Shown: piece after piece, positions 1 to 9,760 of the stretch
Layout of the letters: each line of letters starts with the position of its first letter
Numbering within the stretch: the first letter of the stretch is position 1
Origin: Rhodobacter ferrooxidans
GTDB taxonomy: Bacteria > Pseudomonadota > Alphaproteobacteria > Rhodobacterales > Rhodobacteraceae
Length of the DNA: 64,000 nucleotides
Reading direction: 5' to 3'
Assembly: GCF_000176015.1 (NCBI RefSeq)
Contig: NZ_ACYY01000007.1
Span: 1-64,000, forward strand
Notes under the pieces: generated by a model
Told to the model about the DNA's origin: nothing
What the model saw: the letters and a program-made list of their open reading frames with translations, nothing else
Database searches by the model: none
Made by a program: the position numbers and the translations under genes

Positions 1-23
1 AGGCCTGCGTGGCCGGGGAAGAC

Positions 24-68
24 AAAATCCTTCGAAGGATTTTGCGAAAAGTTTTGGAAAACTTTTCG
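24..68. repeat. Two tandem perfect palindromes
   Basis: Bases 24-43 read AAAATCCTTCGAAGGATTTT, a perfect 20-base palindrome. Bases 45-68 carry arms CGAAAAGTTTT and AAAACTTTTCG around GG. They lie upstream of the first gene and resemble the palindromes at 27815-27837 and 37921-37945 in layout but not in arm sequence. They may be the 3' end structure of a gene left of the window, or a member of a dispersed palindrome family. Confidence 0.7.
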
Positions 69-131
69 GCCTGCGCTGCGGCTTGCTCGCAGCCTCGCCC
101 GGTGCCAGACTGCTGCGCGAAGGAGCCGCCA

Positions 132-800
132 TTGCCGCCCGCGCTTGTGATCTTCGACTGTGACGGCGTGCTGATCGACAGCGAGATCATCAGCGCCCGC
201 ATGCTGGTGGCGGAACTGGCCGGGCTGGGGGTGAAGATCGACCTCGACTATGTGGCGCGGCATTTTCTGGGGCGCAGCTATCCGGTGGTGATGGCGCAGA
301 TCCGCCGCGAATTCGGGCTGGACCTGCCGCCCGCCTTTGAGGACCGCTATCGCCAACGGTTGCTGGACGCCTTTGCCGCCGATCTGAAGATCATGCCGGG
401 CGTGGCCGAGGTGCTGGCGCGGCTGCGGTTGCCCTATTGCGTGGCCACCTCCTCCAGCCCGGTGCGGGCGCGGCAGTCGTTGCAGATCGCGGGGCTGGGG
501 CATCTGCTGGGGCCGCGGCTGTTCACCGCCAGCATGGTCGCCAATGGCAAGCCCGCGCCCGATCTGTTCCTGCATGTGGCCGCCACGCTTGGGGTGGACC
601 CCGCGCGCTGTCTAGTGATCGAGGACAGCATCAACGGCGTGCGGGCCGGGCTGGCGGCAGGGATGGAGGTCTGGCGGTTTACCGGCGGCAGCCACCTGCG
701 CGGGCTGGATATCCGCCCGCCCCCCGATGCCACCCCGCACCGGCAATTCAATGATTTCGCAGAATTTTTCGATGGCCTGACCGCAGCGGAGCCGCCATGA
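132..800 (+). CDS. HAD-superfamily phosphatase of the polyol cluster (SmoD/Gph-like)
   Basis: Predicted cytoplasmic sugar-phosphate phosphatase of the beta-phosphoglucomutase/Gph type, 222 residues. Visible HAD motifs are DCDGVLIDSE near the N-terminus (nucleophile Asp), a Ser-rich motif II (ATSSSP), the Lys motif NGKPAPD and the acidic motif IEDSINGVRAG. An upstream GTG at 9 is possible but reads through two palindromes. TTG at 132 has AAGGAG seven bases before it and is preferred. The stop overlaps the ATG of the next gene, so the two are probably translationally coupled. Rhodobacter polyol clusters carry a comparable HAD gene beside the regulator. The substrate is unknown; removal of an inhibitory hexitol or ketose phosphate is a guess. 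Confidence 0.8.
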   Translation: MPPALVIFDCDGVLIDSEIISARMLVAELAGLGVKIDLDYVARHFLGRSYPVVMAQIRREFGLDLPPAFEDRYRQRLLDAFAADLKIMPGVAEVLARLRLPYCVATSSSPVRARQSLQIAGLGHLLGPRLFTASMVANGKPAPDLFLHVAATLGVDPARCLVIEDSINGVRAGLAAGMEVWRFTGGSHLRGLDIRPPPDATPHRQFNDFAEFFDGLTAAEPP

Positions 801-1762
801 CCGACAAACCCGATATCGACGCCACCCCCTTGGACGACGCCGCCCGCGCCGGTTGGCTTTACTATGTCGGCGGGCTGACGCAGGACCAGATCGCCCGCGA
901 ACTGGGGGTGTCGCGGCAGCGGGCGCAGCGGCTGGTGGGCCGGGCGATGGCGGAACGGCTGATCCATGTGCGGCTGGAACACCGCATCTCGGGGTGCCTT
1001 GATCTGGAAGCGGCGATGACCCGGCGCTTTGGCTTGCGGCTGTGCCGGGTGGCGCCGGGGCTGGGTGCCGATATCGACCCGCTGCCCAGCATCGCGCCCA
1101 CGGCGGCGGCGGAGATCGAGCGGGTGCTGCGCTCGCCCGACCCCCTGGTGATTGCGCTGGGCACTGGCCGCACCCTGCGCGCCACGGTGGAAGAACTGAC
1201 CCGGATGCAATGCGAGCAGCACCGGATCGTGTCGCTGAACGGCAACATCTCGCCCGACGGTTCCGCGTCGTATTACGACGTGATCATGCGCATTGCCGAC
1301 CGGGTGCGCGCGCCGCATTACCCGATGCCGATGCCGGTGATCGCCCAGTCGCCCGAGGAACGTGACCTGTTCCATCAGCTCAAGCCGATCCGGTCGGTGC
1401 TGCAACTGGCGCAGGGCGCGGATGTGACCTTTGTCGGCGTCGGCCAGATGTCGGACGACGCGCCCTTGCTGAAGGACGGCTTCATCACCGCCGCCGAACT
1501 GGCCGGGATGCAGGCCGAAGGGGCGGCGGGCGAGGTGGCGGGCTGGGTCTATGATTCGGCGGGCCGCTACATGGAGACCAGCATCAACCACCGGGTGGCG
1601 GGCGTGCGGGTGGTGGCCGAGGAGGGGCGTCTGGCCATCGCCATCGCCGGTGGCCCGGCCAAGCTGACCGCGCTGGTGGCGGGGCTGAAGGGCCGGATTT
1701 TCAACGGCTTGGTCACCGACGAGCTGACCGCGCGCAAGCTACTGGCCGCCTCGATCCGCTAA
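797..1762 (+). CDS. smoC: SorC/DeoR-family regulator of polyol catabolism
   Basis: DNA-binding regulator of the SorC family, 321 residues, expected to sense a sugar or sugar phosphate and control the hexitol operon that starts about 100 bases downstream. The N-terminal helix-turn-helix is seen as LTQDQIARELGVSRQRAQRLV (about residues 27-47). The rest is the sugar-binding domain, with the GTGRT phosphate-loop-like motif near residue 115. It overlaps the HAD gene by four bases. The position directly before a binding-protein/permease/dehydrogenase operon matches smoC in Rhodobacter. An imperfect palindrome at 1806-1823 is a plausible binding site. The family call is firm; the symbol rests on context. 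Confidence 0.85.
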   Translation: MTDKPDIDATPLDDAARAGWLYYVGGLTQDQIARELGVSRQRAQRLVGRAMAERLIHVRLEHRISGCLDLEAAMTRRFGLRLCRVAPGLGADIDPLPSIAPTAAAEIERVLRSPDPLVIALGTGRTLRATVEELTRMQCEQHRIVSLNGNISPDGSASYYDVIMRIADRVRAPHYPMPMPVIAQSPEERDLFHQLKPIRSVLQLAQGADVTFVGVGQMSDDAPLLKDGFITAAELAGMQAEGAAGEVAGWVYDSAGRYMETSINHRVAGVRVVAEEGRLAIAIAGGPAKLTALVAGLKGRIFNGLVTDELTARKLLAASIR

Positions 1763-1788
1763 GGCCCTGCCGCGCCCCGACAAGGCCG

Positions 1789-1823
1789 TTGACAGATTCT
1801 GAACTTGAGTGAATATTTGCTCA
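1789..1823 (+). promoter_or_regulatory. Candidate smo operon promoter and overlapping operator
   Basis: TTGACA at 1789-1794 and AATATT at 1812-1817 are separated by 17 bases, a plausible sigma-70-type promoter 48 bases before the smoE start. TGAGTGAATATTTGCTCA at 1806-1823 is an imperfect palindrome (7 of 9 arm positions pair) covering the -10 element, where a SorC-type repressor could act. A further TGCTCA half-site lies near 1839. Assigning the site to SmoC is inference. Confidence 0.55.
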
Positions 1824-1864
1824 CTACACGATGCAATGCTCACGTGTACCAAGGGAGGATACTG

Positions 1865-3172
<1,308 letters not shown>

Positions 3173-3182
3173 CCAGGCCACC

Positions 3183-3215
3183 TGCGGGGCCGGTTTCTCC
3201 CAGACCGGCCCCGCA
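3183..3215 (+). terminator. Intercistronic hairpin between smoE and smoF
   Basis: TGCGGGGCCGGT (3183-3194) and ACCGGCCCCGCA (3204-3215) form a perfect 12-bp stem with a nine-base loop, followed by TTTTCCTTTC. It sits ten bases after the binding-protein stop and before the first permease. This is the usual place for a partial terminator or 3'-end stabiliser that raises receptor over permease expression. Confidence 0.75.
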
Positions 3216-3242
3216 TTTTCCTTTCATCGCAAGGGGTTGAAC

Positions 3243-4115
3243 ATGGCCACCAAAGCCTCACGCACGGCGGCACGCGCGATGGTCTCGCCTGCGGTGATCT
3301 TGCTGCTGGGCTGGATGATCGTGCCTTTGGCGATGACCCTCTATTTCAGCTTCCTGCGCTACAACCTTTTGAACCCCACGCAGGGCGGCTTTGCCGGGTT
3401 TGACAACTACTATTATTTCCTGACCAATCCGGCGTTCTTTCAGGCGCTGACCAACACCCTGACGCTGGTGCTGGGGGTGCTGGTGATCACGGTGTTCGGC
3501 GGTATTGGTCTCGCGCTGTTGCTGGATCAGCCGATCTGGGGGCAGGGCGTGGTGCGGGTGCTGGTGATCGCCCCGTTCTTCGTGATGCCCACCGTCTCGG
3601 CGCTGGTCTGGAAGAACATGTTCATGAACCCGGTGAACGGCATGTTCGCCCACATGGCCAAGGCCATGGGGCTGCAACCCTACGACTTTCTGGCCCATGC
3701 GCCGCTGGCTTCGATCATCGTCATCGTGGCCTGGCAATGGCTGCCGTTTTCGACGCTGATCCTGCTGACGGCGCTGCAATCGCTTGACCGCGAGCAGCAG
3801 GAAGCGGCGGAGATGGATGGCGCTTCGGTGTTCAACCGCTTCGTCTATCTGACGGTGCCGCATCTGACCCGCGCGGTGACGGTGGTGATCCTGATCCAGA
3901 CGATTTTCCTGCTGTCGGTGTTTGCCGAGATTCTGGTGACCACCAATGGTGGTCCCGGCACGGCGTCCACCAACATCAGCTATCTGGTCTATGCGCAATC
4001 GCTGCTGAATTACGATGTCGGCGGCGGCTCGGCGGGGGGGATCATTGCGGTGATCCTGGCCAATATCGTCGCCTTTTTCGTGATGCGGATGATCGGCAAG
4101 AACCTGGACGCATGA
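3243..4115 (+). CDS. smoF: Polyol ABC transporter permease 1
   Basis: Inner-membrane permease of the MalF/UgpA type, about 290 residues, with six or so hydrophobic segments. The first runs through AVILLLGWMIVPLAMTLYF. The coupling-helix (EAA) motif QEAAEMDGASVFNRF lies near residue 200 and contacts the ATPase. The ATG at 3243 is preferred to the TTG at 3237 six bases upstream. The gene is followed one base later by the second permease. Substrate is inferred from the operon as a hexitol. Confidence 0.9.
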   Translation: MATKASRTAARAMVSPAVILLLGWMIVPLAMTLYFSFLRYNLLNPTQGGFAGFDNYYYFLTNPAFFQALTNTLTLVLGVLVITVFGGIGLALLLDQPIWGQGVVRVLVIAPFFVMPTVSALVWKNMFMNPVNGMFAHMAKAMGLQPYDFLAHAPLASIIVIVAWQWLPFSTLILLTALQSLDREQQEAAEMDGASVFNRFVYLTVPHLTRAVTVVILIQTIFLLSVFAEILVTTNGGPGTASTNISYLVYAQSLLNYDVGGGSAGGIIAVILANIVAFFVMRMIGKNLDA

Positions 4116-4116
4116 C

Positions 4117-4947
4117 ATGGCACGCAAAACCACCCAGACCCGCAAGGCCCTGACCACCGTCGCCGCATGGAGCATCGGTTTCCTGATCTTCTTTCCGATC
4201 CTGTGGACGGTGCTGATGAGCTTTCATTCCGAAGGCGACGCCATCAAGGGGCCGTTCGCCATGCTGGCCTCACCCTGGACCTTCGAGAGTTACGGCGAGG
4301 TGCAGCACCGTTCCAACTATGCGCTGCATTTCTGGAATTCGGTGGTGATCTCGTTCGGCTCGACCCTGGCTGCACTGGTGATCGCCATTCCGGCGGCCTG
4401 GGCGATGGCCTTCGTGCCGGGCAGGCGGACCAAGGACCTGCTGATGTGGATGCTTTCGACCAAGATGATGCCCTCGGTCGGGGTGCTGATCCCGATGTAT
4501 CTGATGTTCCGCGATTTCGGCCTGCTGGACACGCGGTCGGGGCTGGTGGCGGTGCTGACGCTGATCAACCTGCCGATCGTGGTCTGGATGCTTTACACCT
4601 ATTTCAAGGAAATTCCGGGCGAAATTCTGGAGGCGGCACGGATGGACGGGGCCTCGCTGCGCTCGGAGATCCTTCATGTGCTGACGCCCATGGCGGTGCC
4701 GGGGATTGCCTCGACGGTATTGTTGAACGTGATTCTCGCGTGGAACGAGGCGTTCTGGACGCTGCAACTGACCACGTCGGATGCCGCTCCGCTGACGCAG
4801 TTCATCGCCAGCTACTCCAGCCCCGAGGGGTTGTTCTACGCCAAGCTGTCGGCGGCTTCGACCATGGCGATTGCGCCGATCCTGATCCTTGGCTGGTTCA
4901 GCCAGAAACAACTTGTGCGCGGCCTGACCTTTGGCGCGGTGAAATGA
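4117..4947 (+). CDS. smoG: Polyol ABC transporter permease 2
   Basis: Inner-membrane permease of the MalG/UgpE type, 276 residues, paired with SmoF to form the transport channel. Hydrophobic segments begin with [18 protein letters not shown]. The EAA coupling loop is seen as [15 protein letters not shown] near residue 170. The ATG follows the smoF stop after one base and the ATPase gene starts seven bases after this stop, so the set is co-translated. Length and motif placement are normal for the family. Confidence 0.9.
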   Translation: MARKTTQTRKALTTVAAWSIGFLIFFPILWTVLMSFHSEGDAIKGPFAMLASPWTFESYGEVQHRSNYALHFWNSVVISFGSTLAALVIAIPAAWAMAFVPGRRTKDLLMWMLSTKMMPSVGVLIPMYLMFRDFGLLDTRSGLVAVLTLINLPIVVWMLYTYFKEIPGEILEAARMDGASLRSEILHVLTPMAVPGIASTVLLNVILAWNEAFWTLQLTTSDAAPLTQFIASYSSPEGLFYAKLSAASTMAIAPILILGWFSQKQLVRGLTFGAVK

Positions 4948-4954
4948 GGGCGAA

Positions 4955-5953
4955 ATGGGCAAGATAACCCTGCGCAATGTGGTGAAACGCTTTGGCGATG
5001 CCGAGGTGATTCCGCCGCTGGACCTGGATATCGAGAACGGCGAGTTCGTGGTGTTCGTCGGGCCGTCTGGCTGTGGCAAATCCACCCTGCTGCGGCTGAT
5101 CGCCGGGCTGGAGGATACTTCGGACGGGGTGATTTCGATCGACGGGCTGGACGCCACCGACACGCCACCGGCCAAGCGCGGTCTGGCGATGGTGTTCCAG
5201 TCTTACGCGCTTTACCCGCATATGACGGTGCGCAAGAACATCGCCTTTCCGCTGAAGATGGCCGGGCTGTCGCCGGAGGCTGCGGCGAAGAAGGTCGAGG
5301 CGGCGGCGAAGGTGTTGAACCTGACCGCCTACCTTGACCGCAAGCCGGGGCAACTTTCCGGCGGCCAGCGCCAGCGCGTCGCCATCGGCCGTGCCATCGT
5401 GCGCGAACCGAAAGCCTTTCTGTTCGACGAGCCGCTGTCGAACCTTGACGCCGCCTTGCGGGTCAACATGCGGCTGGAAATCTCGGAACTGCACCAGACG
5501 CTGAAGACCACCATGGTCTATGTGACGCATGATCAGGTCGAGGCGATGACCATGGCCGACAAGATCGTGGTGCTGAATGCAGGAAGGATCGAGCAGGTCG
5601 GCAGCCCGCTGACGCTGTATAACCGCCCGGCCAACCTGTTCGTGGCGGGGTTCATCGGCAGCCCGAAGATGAATTTCGTCACCGGCGCCGAGGCGGAAGC
5701 CCATGGTGCGCCGACCATTGGCATCCGGCCTGAACACATTGATCTTTCGGCGCAAAATGGCGATTGGCAGGGCAAGGTCGGGGTGTCGGAACACCTTGGA
5801 TCGGACACCTTCCTGCATGTCCATGTGCCCGAGGTCGGGGTTGTGACGGTGCGGGCGGGTGGCGAGGTGGCGGCGCGGCATGGCGATACGGTCTGGCTGA
5901 CGCTACAGGCCGACAGGATTCATCGGTTCGGACCAGACGGAAAGGCACTCTGA
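4955..5953 (+). CDS. smoK: Polyol ABC transporter ATP-binding protein
   Basis: Cytoplasmic ATPase of the MalK/UgpC (CUT1) type, 332 residues, energising the SmoEFG importer. Walker A is GPSGCGKST (about residues 36-44), the Q-loop is in [12 protein letters not shown], the ABC signature is [14 protein letters not shown], Walker B is [11 protein letters not shown] and the switch His is in [13 protein letters not shown]-terminal TOBE-type regulatory domain follows from about residue 235 ([10 protein letters not shown]). The stop codon directly abuts the smoS ATG. ATPases of this class can serve more than one importer. Confidence 0.93.
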   Translation: MGKITLRNVVKRFGDAEVIPPLDLDIENGEFVVFVGPSGCGKSTLLRLIAGLEDTSDGVISIDGLDATDTPPAKRGLAMVFQSYALYPHMTVRKNIAFPLKMAGLSPEAAAKKVEAAAKVLNLTAYLDRKPGQLSGGQRQRVAIGRAIVREPKAFLFDEPLSNLDAALRVNMRLEISELHQTLKTTMVYVTHDQVEAMTMADKIVVLNAGRIEQVGSPLTLYNRPANLFVAGFIGSPKMNFVTGAEAEAHGAPTIGIRPEHIDLSAQNGDWQGKVGVSEHLGSDTFLHVHVPEVGVVTVRAGGEVAARHGDTVWLTLQADRIHRFGPDGKAL

Positions 5954-6724
5954 ATGAGGTTGCAGGGAAAATCGGCGCTGATCACCGGCTCGGCACGGGG
6001 TATTGGGAAGGCGTTTGCGCAGGCCTATGTGGCCGAAGGTGCGACTGTGGCGATTGCCGACATCAATCTGGCGGCGGCAGAGGCCACGGCGGCAGAGATC
6101 GGCCCCGCGGCCTATGCGCTGCATCTGGACGTCACCGATCAGGCCAGCATCGACGCCTGCATCGCCGCCGTGGTGGCGCGGCAGGGCGGTCTGGATATCC
6201 TGATCAACAATGCGGCCCTGTTTGACCTCGCCCCGATTGTCGAGATCACCCGCGCCAGTTACGACCGGCTGTTCGCCATCAACGTCGCAGGCACGCTGTT
6301 CACCCTGCAAGCCGCCGCCAAGGCGATGATCGCGCAGGGAAAAGGCGGAAAGATCATCAACATGGCGTCACAGGCGGGCAGGCGGGGCGAGGCGCTGGTG
6401 GCGGTCTATTGCGCCACCAAGGCCGCCATCATCAGCCTGACGCAAAGTGCGGGCCTCGATCTGATCAAGCACGGCATCAACGTCAACGCGATTGCCCCGG
6501 GCGTGGTGGACGGCGCGCATTGGGACGGGGTGGATGCGCTGTTCGCCAAGGCCGAGGGCCTGCCGAAGGGCGAGAAAAAGCGTCAGGTCGGGCTGGCGGT
6601 GCCCATTGGCCGGATGGCCACGGCGCAGGATCTGACCGGAATGGCGGTGTTTCTGGCCAGCGCCGACGCCGACTACATCGTGGCGCAAACCTACAACGTC
6701 GATGGCGGGAACTGGATGAGCTGA
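5954..6724 (+). CDS. smoS: Sorbitol dehydrogenase (short-chain)
   Basis: NAD-dependent classical short-chain dehydrogenase, 256 residues, expected to oxidise D-sorbitol (glucitol) to fructose. The cofactor motif TGSARGIGKAF is at residues 12-22, NNAA is near residue 88, and the catalytic Ser and YCATK lie at about residues 138-155. The position right after the smoK ATPase and upstream of mannitol dehydrogenase matches the Rhodobacter polyol operon. The ATG directly follows the smoK stop and the stop overlaps the next start (TGATG). Substrate preference rests on context and family resemblance; galactitol or ribitol activity is also possible. Confidence 0.87.
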   Translation: MRLQGKSALITGSARGIGKAFAQAYVAEGATVAIADINLAAAEATAAEIGPAAYALHLDVTDQASIDACIAAVVARQGGLDILINNAALFDLAPIVEITRASYDRLFAINVAGTLFTLQAAAKAMIAQGKGGKIINMASQAGRRGEALVAVYCATKAAIISLTQSAGLDLIKHGINVNAIAPGVVDGAHWDGVDALFAKAEGLPKGEKKRQVGLAVPIGRMATAQDLTGMAVFLASADADYIVAQTYNVDGGNWMS

Positions 6725-7506
6725 TGGACCTTGGATTGACAGGAAAGACCGCCGTGATCACCGGCGGCTCGGTGGGCATCGGGCTGGGCGTGGCGAAAGC
6801 CTTTGCCCGCGAGGGCGCGCATCTGGTACTGGCGGCGCGGGGTGAGGATCGGGTGCGCGAGGTGGCCTTGGCGATTGCCGCCGAATACGGGGTAAAAACG
6901 CTGGGGGTGGGCTGCGATGTGTCCACCGCTGCGGGCTGCGATGCCCTGCTGGAGGCGGTGCAGGGCTTTGGCGGCGCCGACATTCTGGTGAACAACGCCG
7001 GAACCGGCTCTAACGAGACCATTCAGGACGCGCCCGACGACAAATGGCAGCACTACTGGGATCTGCATGTGATGGCAGCGGTGCGGCTGGCGCGCGGGCT
7101 GGCGCCGGTGATGGCGGCGCGCGGCGGTGGGGCGATCCTGAACAACGCCTCGATCTGCGCCGTGCAGCCCTTGTGGTACGAGCCGATCTACAACGTCACC
7201 AAGGCGGCGCTGCTGATGCTGTCGAAGAACATGGCGGCGGAGTTCATTGTGATGAACATCCGGGTCAATGCGGTGAACCCCGGCCTGATCCTGACCCCCG
7301 ACTGGGTGAAGACCGCCAAGCAACTGGCTGCGGACGGCAACTGGGAGGGCTATCTGCAATCGGTGGCCGACGAGCACGCGCCGATCAAGCGGTTCGGCAC
7401 CGTGGAAGAACTGGCCGATTTCTTCGTGTTCCTGTGCTCGGACCGGGCGTCCTATTCGGTCGGGTCAACCTACCATGTGGACGGCGGCATGCTGCGCACG
7501 CTGTGA
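6724..7506 (+). CDS. Additional short-chain dehydrogenase in the polyol operon
   Basis: Classical SDR oxidoreductase, 260 residues, with cofactor motif TGGSVGIGLGVA, NNAG at about residue 90, catalytic Ser in NNASICAV and the YNVTK active-site motif. It overlaps smoS by one base (TGATG) and ends 13 bases before mtlK, so it belongs to the operon. It is not a close copy of SmoS: the substrate loop around WQHYWDLHVMAAVRL differs. A role in oxidising another hexitol, or in interconverting a ketose or aldose product, is likely but unproven. I do not recall this second SDR in the described Rhodobacter operon. Confidence 0.88.
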   Translation: MDLGLTGKTAVITGGSVGIGLGVAKAFAREGAHLVLAARGEDRVREVALAIAAEYGVKTLGVGCDVSTAAGCDALLEAVQGFGGADILVNNAGTGSNETIQDAPDDKWQHYWDLHVMAAVRLARGLAPVMAARGGGAILNNASICAVQPLWYEPIYNVTKAALLMLSKNMAAEFIVMNIRVNAVNPGLILTPDWVKTAKQLAADGNWEGYLQSVADEHAPIKRFGTVEELADFFVFLCSDRASYSVGSTYHVDGGMLRTL

Positions 7507-7519
7507 AGGGCTTGAAACC

Positions 7520-8992
7520 ATGAAACTTTCCAACGCCACCCTGAGCCAGCTACCCGCCGATGTGGCCCGCCCCGGATACGACCGCACAGCCCTGCGCCCC
7601 GGCATCGTGCATATCGGCTGCGGCAACTTTCACCGCGCCCATATGGCGGTGTATCTGGATGACCTGTTCGCCAAGGGGCTGGGGCACGACTGGGCGATCC
7701 TTGGCGCCGGGGTGCGTGCGGCGGATGGGCAGATGCGCGGCGCCCTGGCGGCGCAGGACTATCTGTCGTCGGTGATCGAACTGGCCCCCGGCGCGCACAA
7801 GGCGCGGGTGGTGGGGGCGATGACCGGTTTCGTGCAGGTTCAGCCGGGCAATGCGGCGCTGATCGCGGCGATGGCCGACCCGGCAATCCGCATCGTTTCG
7901 CTGACCGTCACCGAGGGCGGCTATTACATCGACCCGACCACCGGCACCTTCAGCCCGGAACACCCCGACATTCGCCGTGACGCGGCCAACCCCGAACGCC
8001 CCGATACAGCCTTTGGTGCCATCATCTCGGCACTGGCGGCACGGCGGGCCAAGGGCATCCCGCCTTTCACCGTGATGTGCTGCGACAACGTTCCGCACAA
8101 CGGCCATGTCACCCGCGACGCCGTGGTGGGGCTTTGCCGCCTGTCCAACCCCGAACTGGCGGCCTGGATCGCCGCCAGCGTGGCGTTTCCGAACTCGATG
8201 GTGGACCGCATCACCCCGGCCACCGGCCCGCGCGAACGGGCGATGGCGGCGGATATGGGGCTGGACGATGCCGCCCCGGTGACCTGCGAGCCGTTCCGGC
8301 AATGGGTGATGGAGGATCATTTCCCTGCCGGTCGCCCGCCGCTGGAACAGGTGGGGGTGACTTTCACGCCCCATGTGGACGCTTTCGAGACCATGAAGAT
8401 CCGCATCCTGAACGGCGGCCATGCGATCATCGCCTATCCCGGCGGGCTGGCCGATATCGAGCATGTGCACGAGGCGATGGCCGATGCGCAAATCCTTGCC
8501 TTTGTCGATGCGGTGCTGACGCGCGAGGTGCTGCCGATCGTGCCACCGGTGCCGGGGGTGGACCTTAGCGACTACAAGGCCCTGATCATCCAACGGTTTT
8601 CCAATCCCGAGGTGGCCGATACCGTGCGCAGGCTGTGCCTTGACGGCTCGAACCGGCAGCCGAAGTTCATCGTGCCCTCGATCCGCGACGGGCTGGCGGC
8701 GGGGCGGGATGTGGCGGGGCTGGTGCTGGCCTCGGCGCTGTGGTGCCGCTATTGCTTTGGCGAAAGCGAAAGCGGGGCGGTGATCGAACCCAATGACCCC
8801 AACTGGGACCGCTTGCAGGATCGCGCCCGCGCCGCGAAGGCGCACCCCGCCGAATGGCTGGCGATGCCCGAGGTTTACGGCGATCTGGTCAGCAACCCCA
8901 AGCTGGTGGTGGCCTTTGATCGTGCCCTGACGGCCGTCTGGCAGCATGGCAGCCGTGCGGCGATGGCGGCTTATCTGGAGCGCCGGGCCTAG
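7520..8992 (+). CDS. mtlK: Mannitol 2-dehydrogenase
   Basis: Polyol-specific long-chain dehydrogenase, 490 residues, oxidising D-mannitol to D-fructose with NAD. The N-terminal dinucleotide-binding part begins IVHIGCGNFHRAHMAVY. The catalytic motif is Lys ... NGGHAIIAY near residues 295-307 (KIRILNGGHAI), typical of the family. The ATG at 7520, preceded by GAAGGG, is preferred over a GTG start at 7475 inside the SDR gene. It closes the operon. No fructokinase or xylulokinase gene follows, unlike in some Rhodobacter clusters, so the fructose must be phosphorylated by an enzyme encoded elsewhere. Confidence 0.92.
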   Translation: MKLSNATLSQLPADVARPGYDRTALRPGIVHIGCGNFHRAHMAVYLDDLFAKGLGHDWAILGAGVRAADGQMRGALAAQDYLSSVIELAPGAHKARVVGAMTGFVQVQPGNAALIAAMADPAIRIVSLTVTEGGYYIDPTTGTFSPEHPDIRRDAANPERPDTAFGAIISALAARRAKGIPPFTVMCCDNVPHNGHVTRDAVVGLCRLSNPELAAWIAASVAFPNSMVDRITPATGPRERAMAADMGLDDAAPVTCEPFRQWVMEDHFPAGRPPLEQVGVTFTPHVDAFETMKIRILNGGHAIIAYPGGLADIEHVHEAMADAQILAFVDAVLTREVLPIVPPVPGVDLSDYKALIIQRFSNPEVADTVRRLCLDGSNRQPKFIVPSIRDGLAAGRDVAGLVLASALWCRYCFGESESGAVIEPNDPNWDRLQDRARAAKAHPAEWLAMPEVYGDLVSNPKLVVAFDRALTAVWQHGSRAAMAAYLERRA

Positions 8993-9020
8993 GGGTTTCC
9001 CAAGCCCGACTCTGGGTCTG

Positions 9021-9533
9021 TCATTCGGACTGGCTGGTGGCCGGGCTGGCGAACACCGCGCCAAGTGCTGCCATCTGGCCTTCGCGGTCGCCCCCGGTCA
9101 GGGCGCTGACCGTGCTGTCAGCATTGGCGCCGGTCAGGCCAAGCCCGGACAGTGTGGCCACCACGTCATCGGCGCTTTTGCCCGAAAGCTGCGCCAGCAC
9201 TGACACCGGCGCGTTGCCGACCGACTGCATCACCCCGGCAATCGCTTCGCCCGGCCCGCCACCACCCAGCGACAGGAACGACACCCCCAGCGCCAGCGCC
9301 CCCAGCCCCATGATCCCGGAGGCCAGCGGCCGCTTGAGGTAGGTGGTGAAGGCGCGCCAGTTCAGCCACAGATGCGCCAGCCCGCCGGCCACGAACAGCA
9401 GACCCGCCCATTCGTGCAGCTCTTTGGCCAGACCGGTGTTAAGATGAAAGAACATCAACACCCCGGTCACCCCCATCAGCAGAAAGGCCCCGATGACAAG
9501 CGGGGTGGCCCAGGCACGCAGCGAAACGGTCAT
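9021..9533 (-). CDS. DUF4405 membrane protein, probable b-type cytochrome
   Basis: Small integral membrane protein, 170 residues. The N-terminal half holds three or so hydrophobic helices with His residues at helix ends (FFHLNTG, LHEWAGLLF, HLWLNW). This is the layout of the DUF4405 family, now linked to flavinylation-associated cytochromes. The C-terminal half is soluble, with two short helical units (PVSVLAQLSGKSADDVVATL and a second ending in EGQMAALGAVF). It ends 29 bases from the convergent mtlK stop. Function is unknown; heme binding and electron transfer across the membrane are inferences from the paired histidines. Confidence 0.7.
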   Translation of the reverse strand: MTVSLRAWATPLVIGAFLLMGVTGVLMFFHLNTGLAKELHEWAGLLFVAGGLAHLWLNWRAFTTYLKRPLASGIMGLGALALGVSFLSLGGGGPGEAIAGVMQSVGNAPVSVLAQLSGKSADDVVATLSGLGLTGANADSTVSALTGGDREGQMAALGAVFASPATSQSE

Positions 9534-9642
9534 TTTGGTATCCTCAGGTATCTTGTTGCATTTCGGGTATTGAACGCTGCGCGCCGCAACTTCCGTCGCC
9601 GCAGCGCAGAAGAATTCGCCCGACCAGTCGCCCGAAGGTGAT

Positions 9643-9672
9643 TTGCGTGCCTTCTTCGGTCTCTGCTAGAAT
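9643..9672 (+). promoter_or_regulatory. Candidate promoter for the DUF2383 gene
   Basis: TTGCGT at 9643-9648 and TAGAAT at 9667-9672 are spaced by 18 bases and lie 88 bases before the ATG at 9761, which has GAAAGGAG just upstream. The rest of the 227-base gap 9534-9760 shows no further structure I can support. Confidence 0.45.
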
Positions 9673-9760
9673 GTGCATCACGTCGTGCACCGTCAGTGCC
9701 GTGACACCGGCGGTTTGTGGCGCCCCGCGCCCGGGAAAGGCCCATTGAAAGGAGCCTGCC

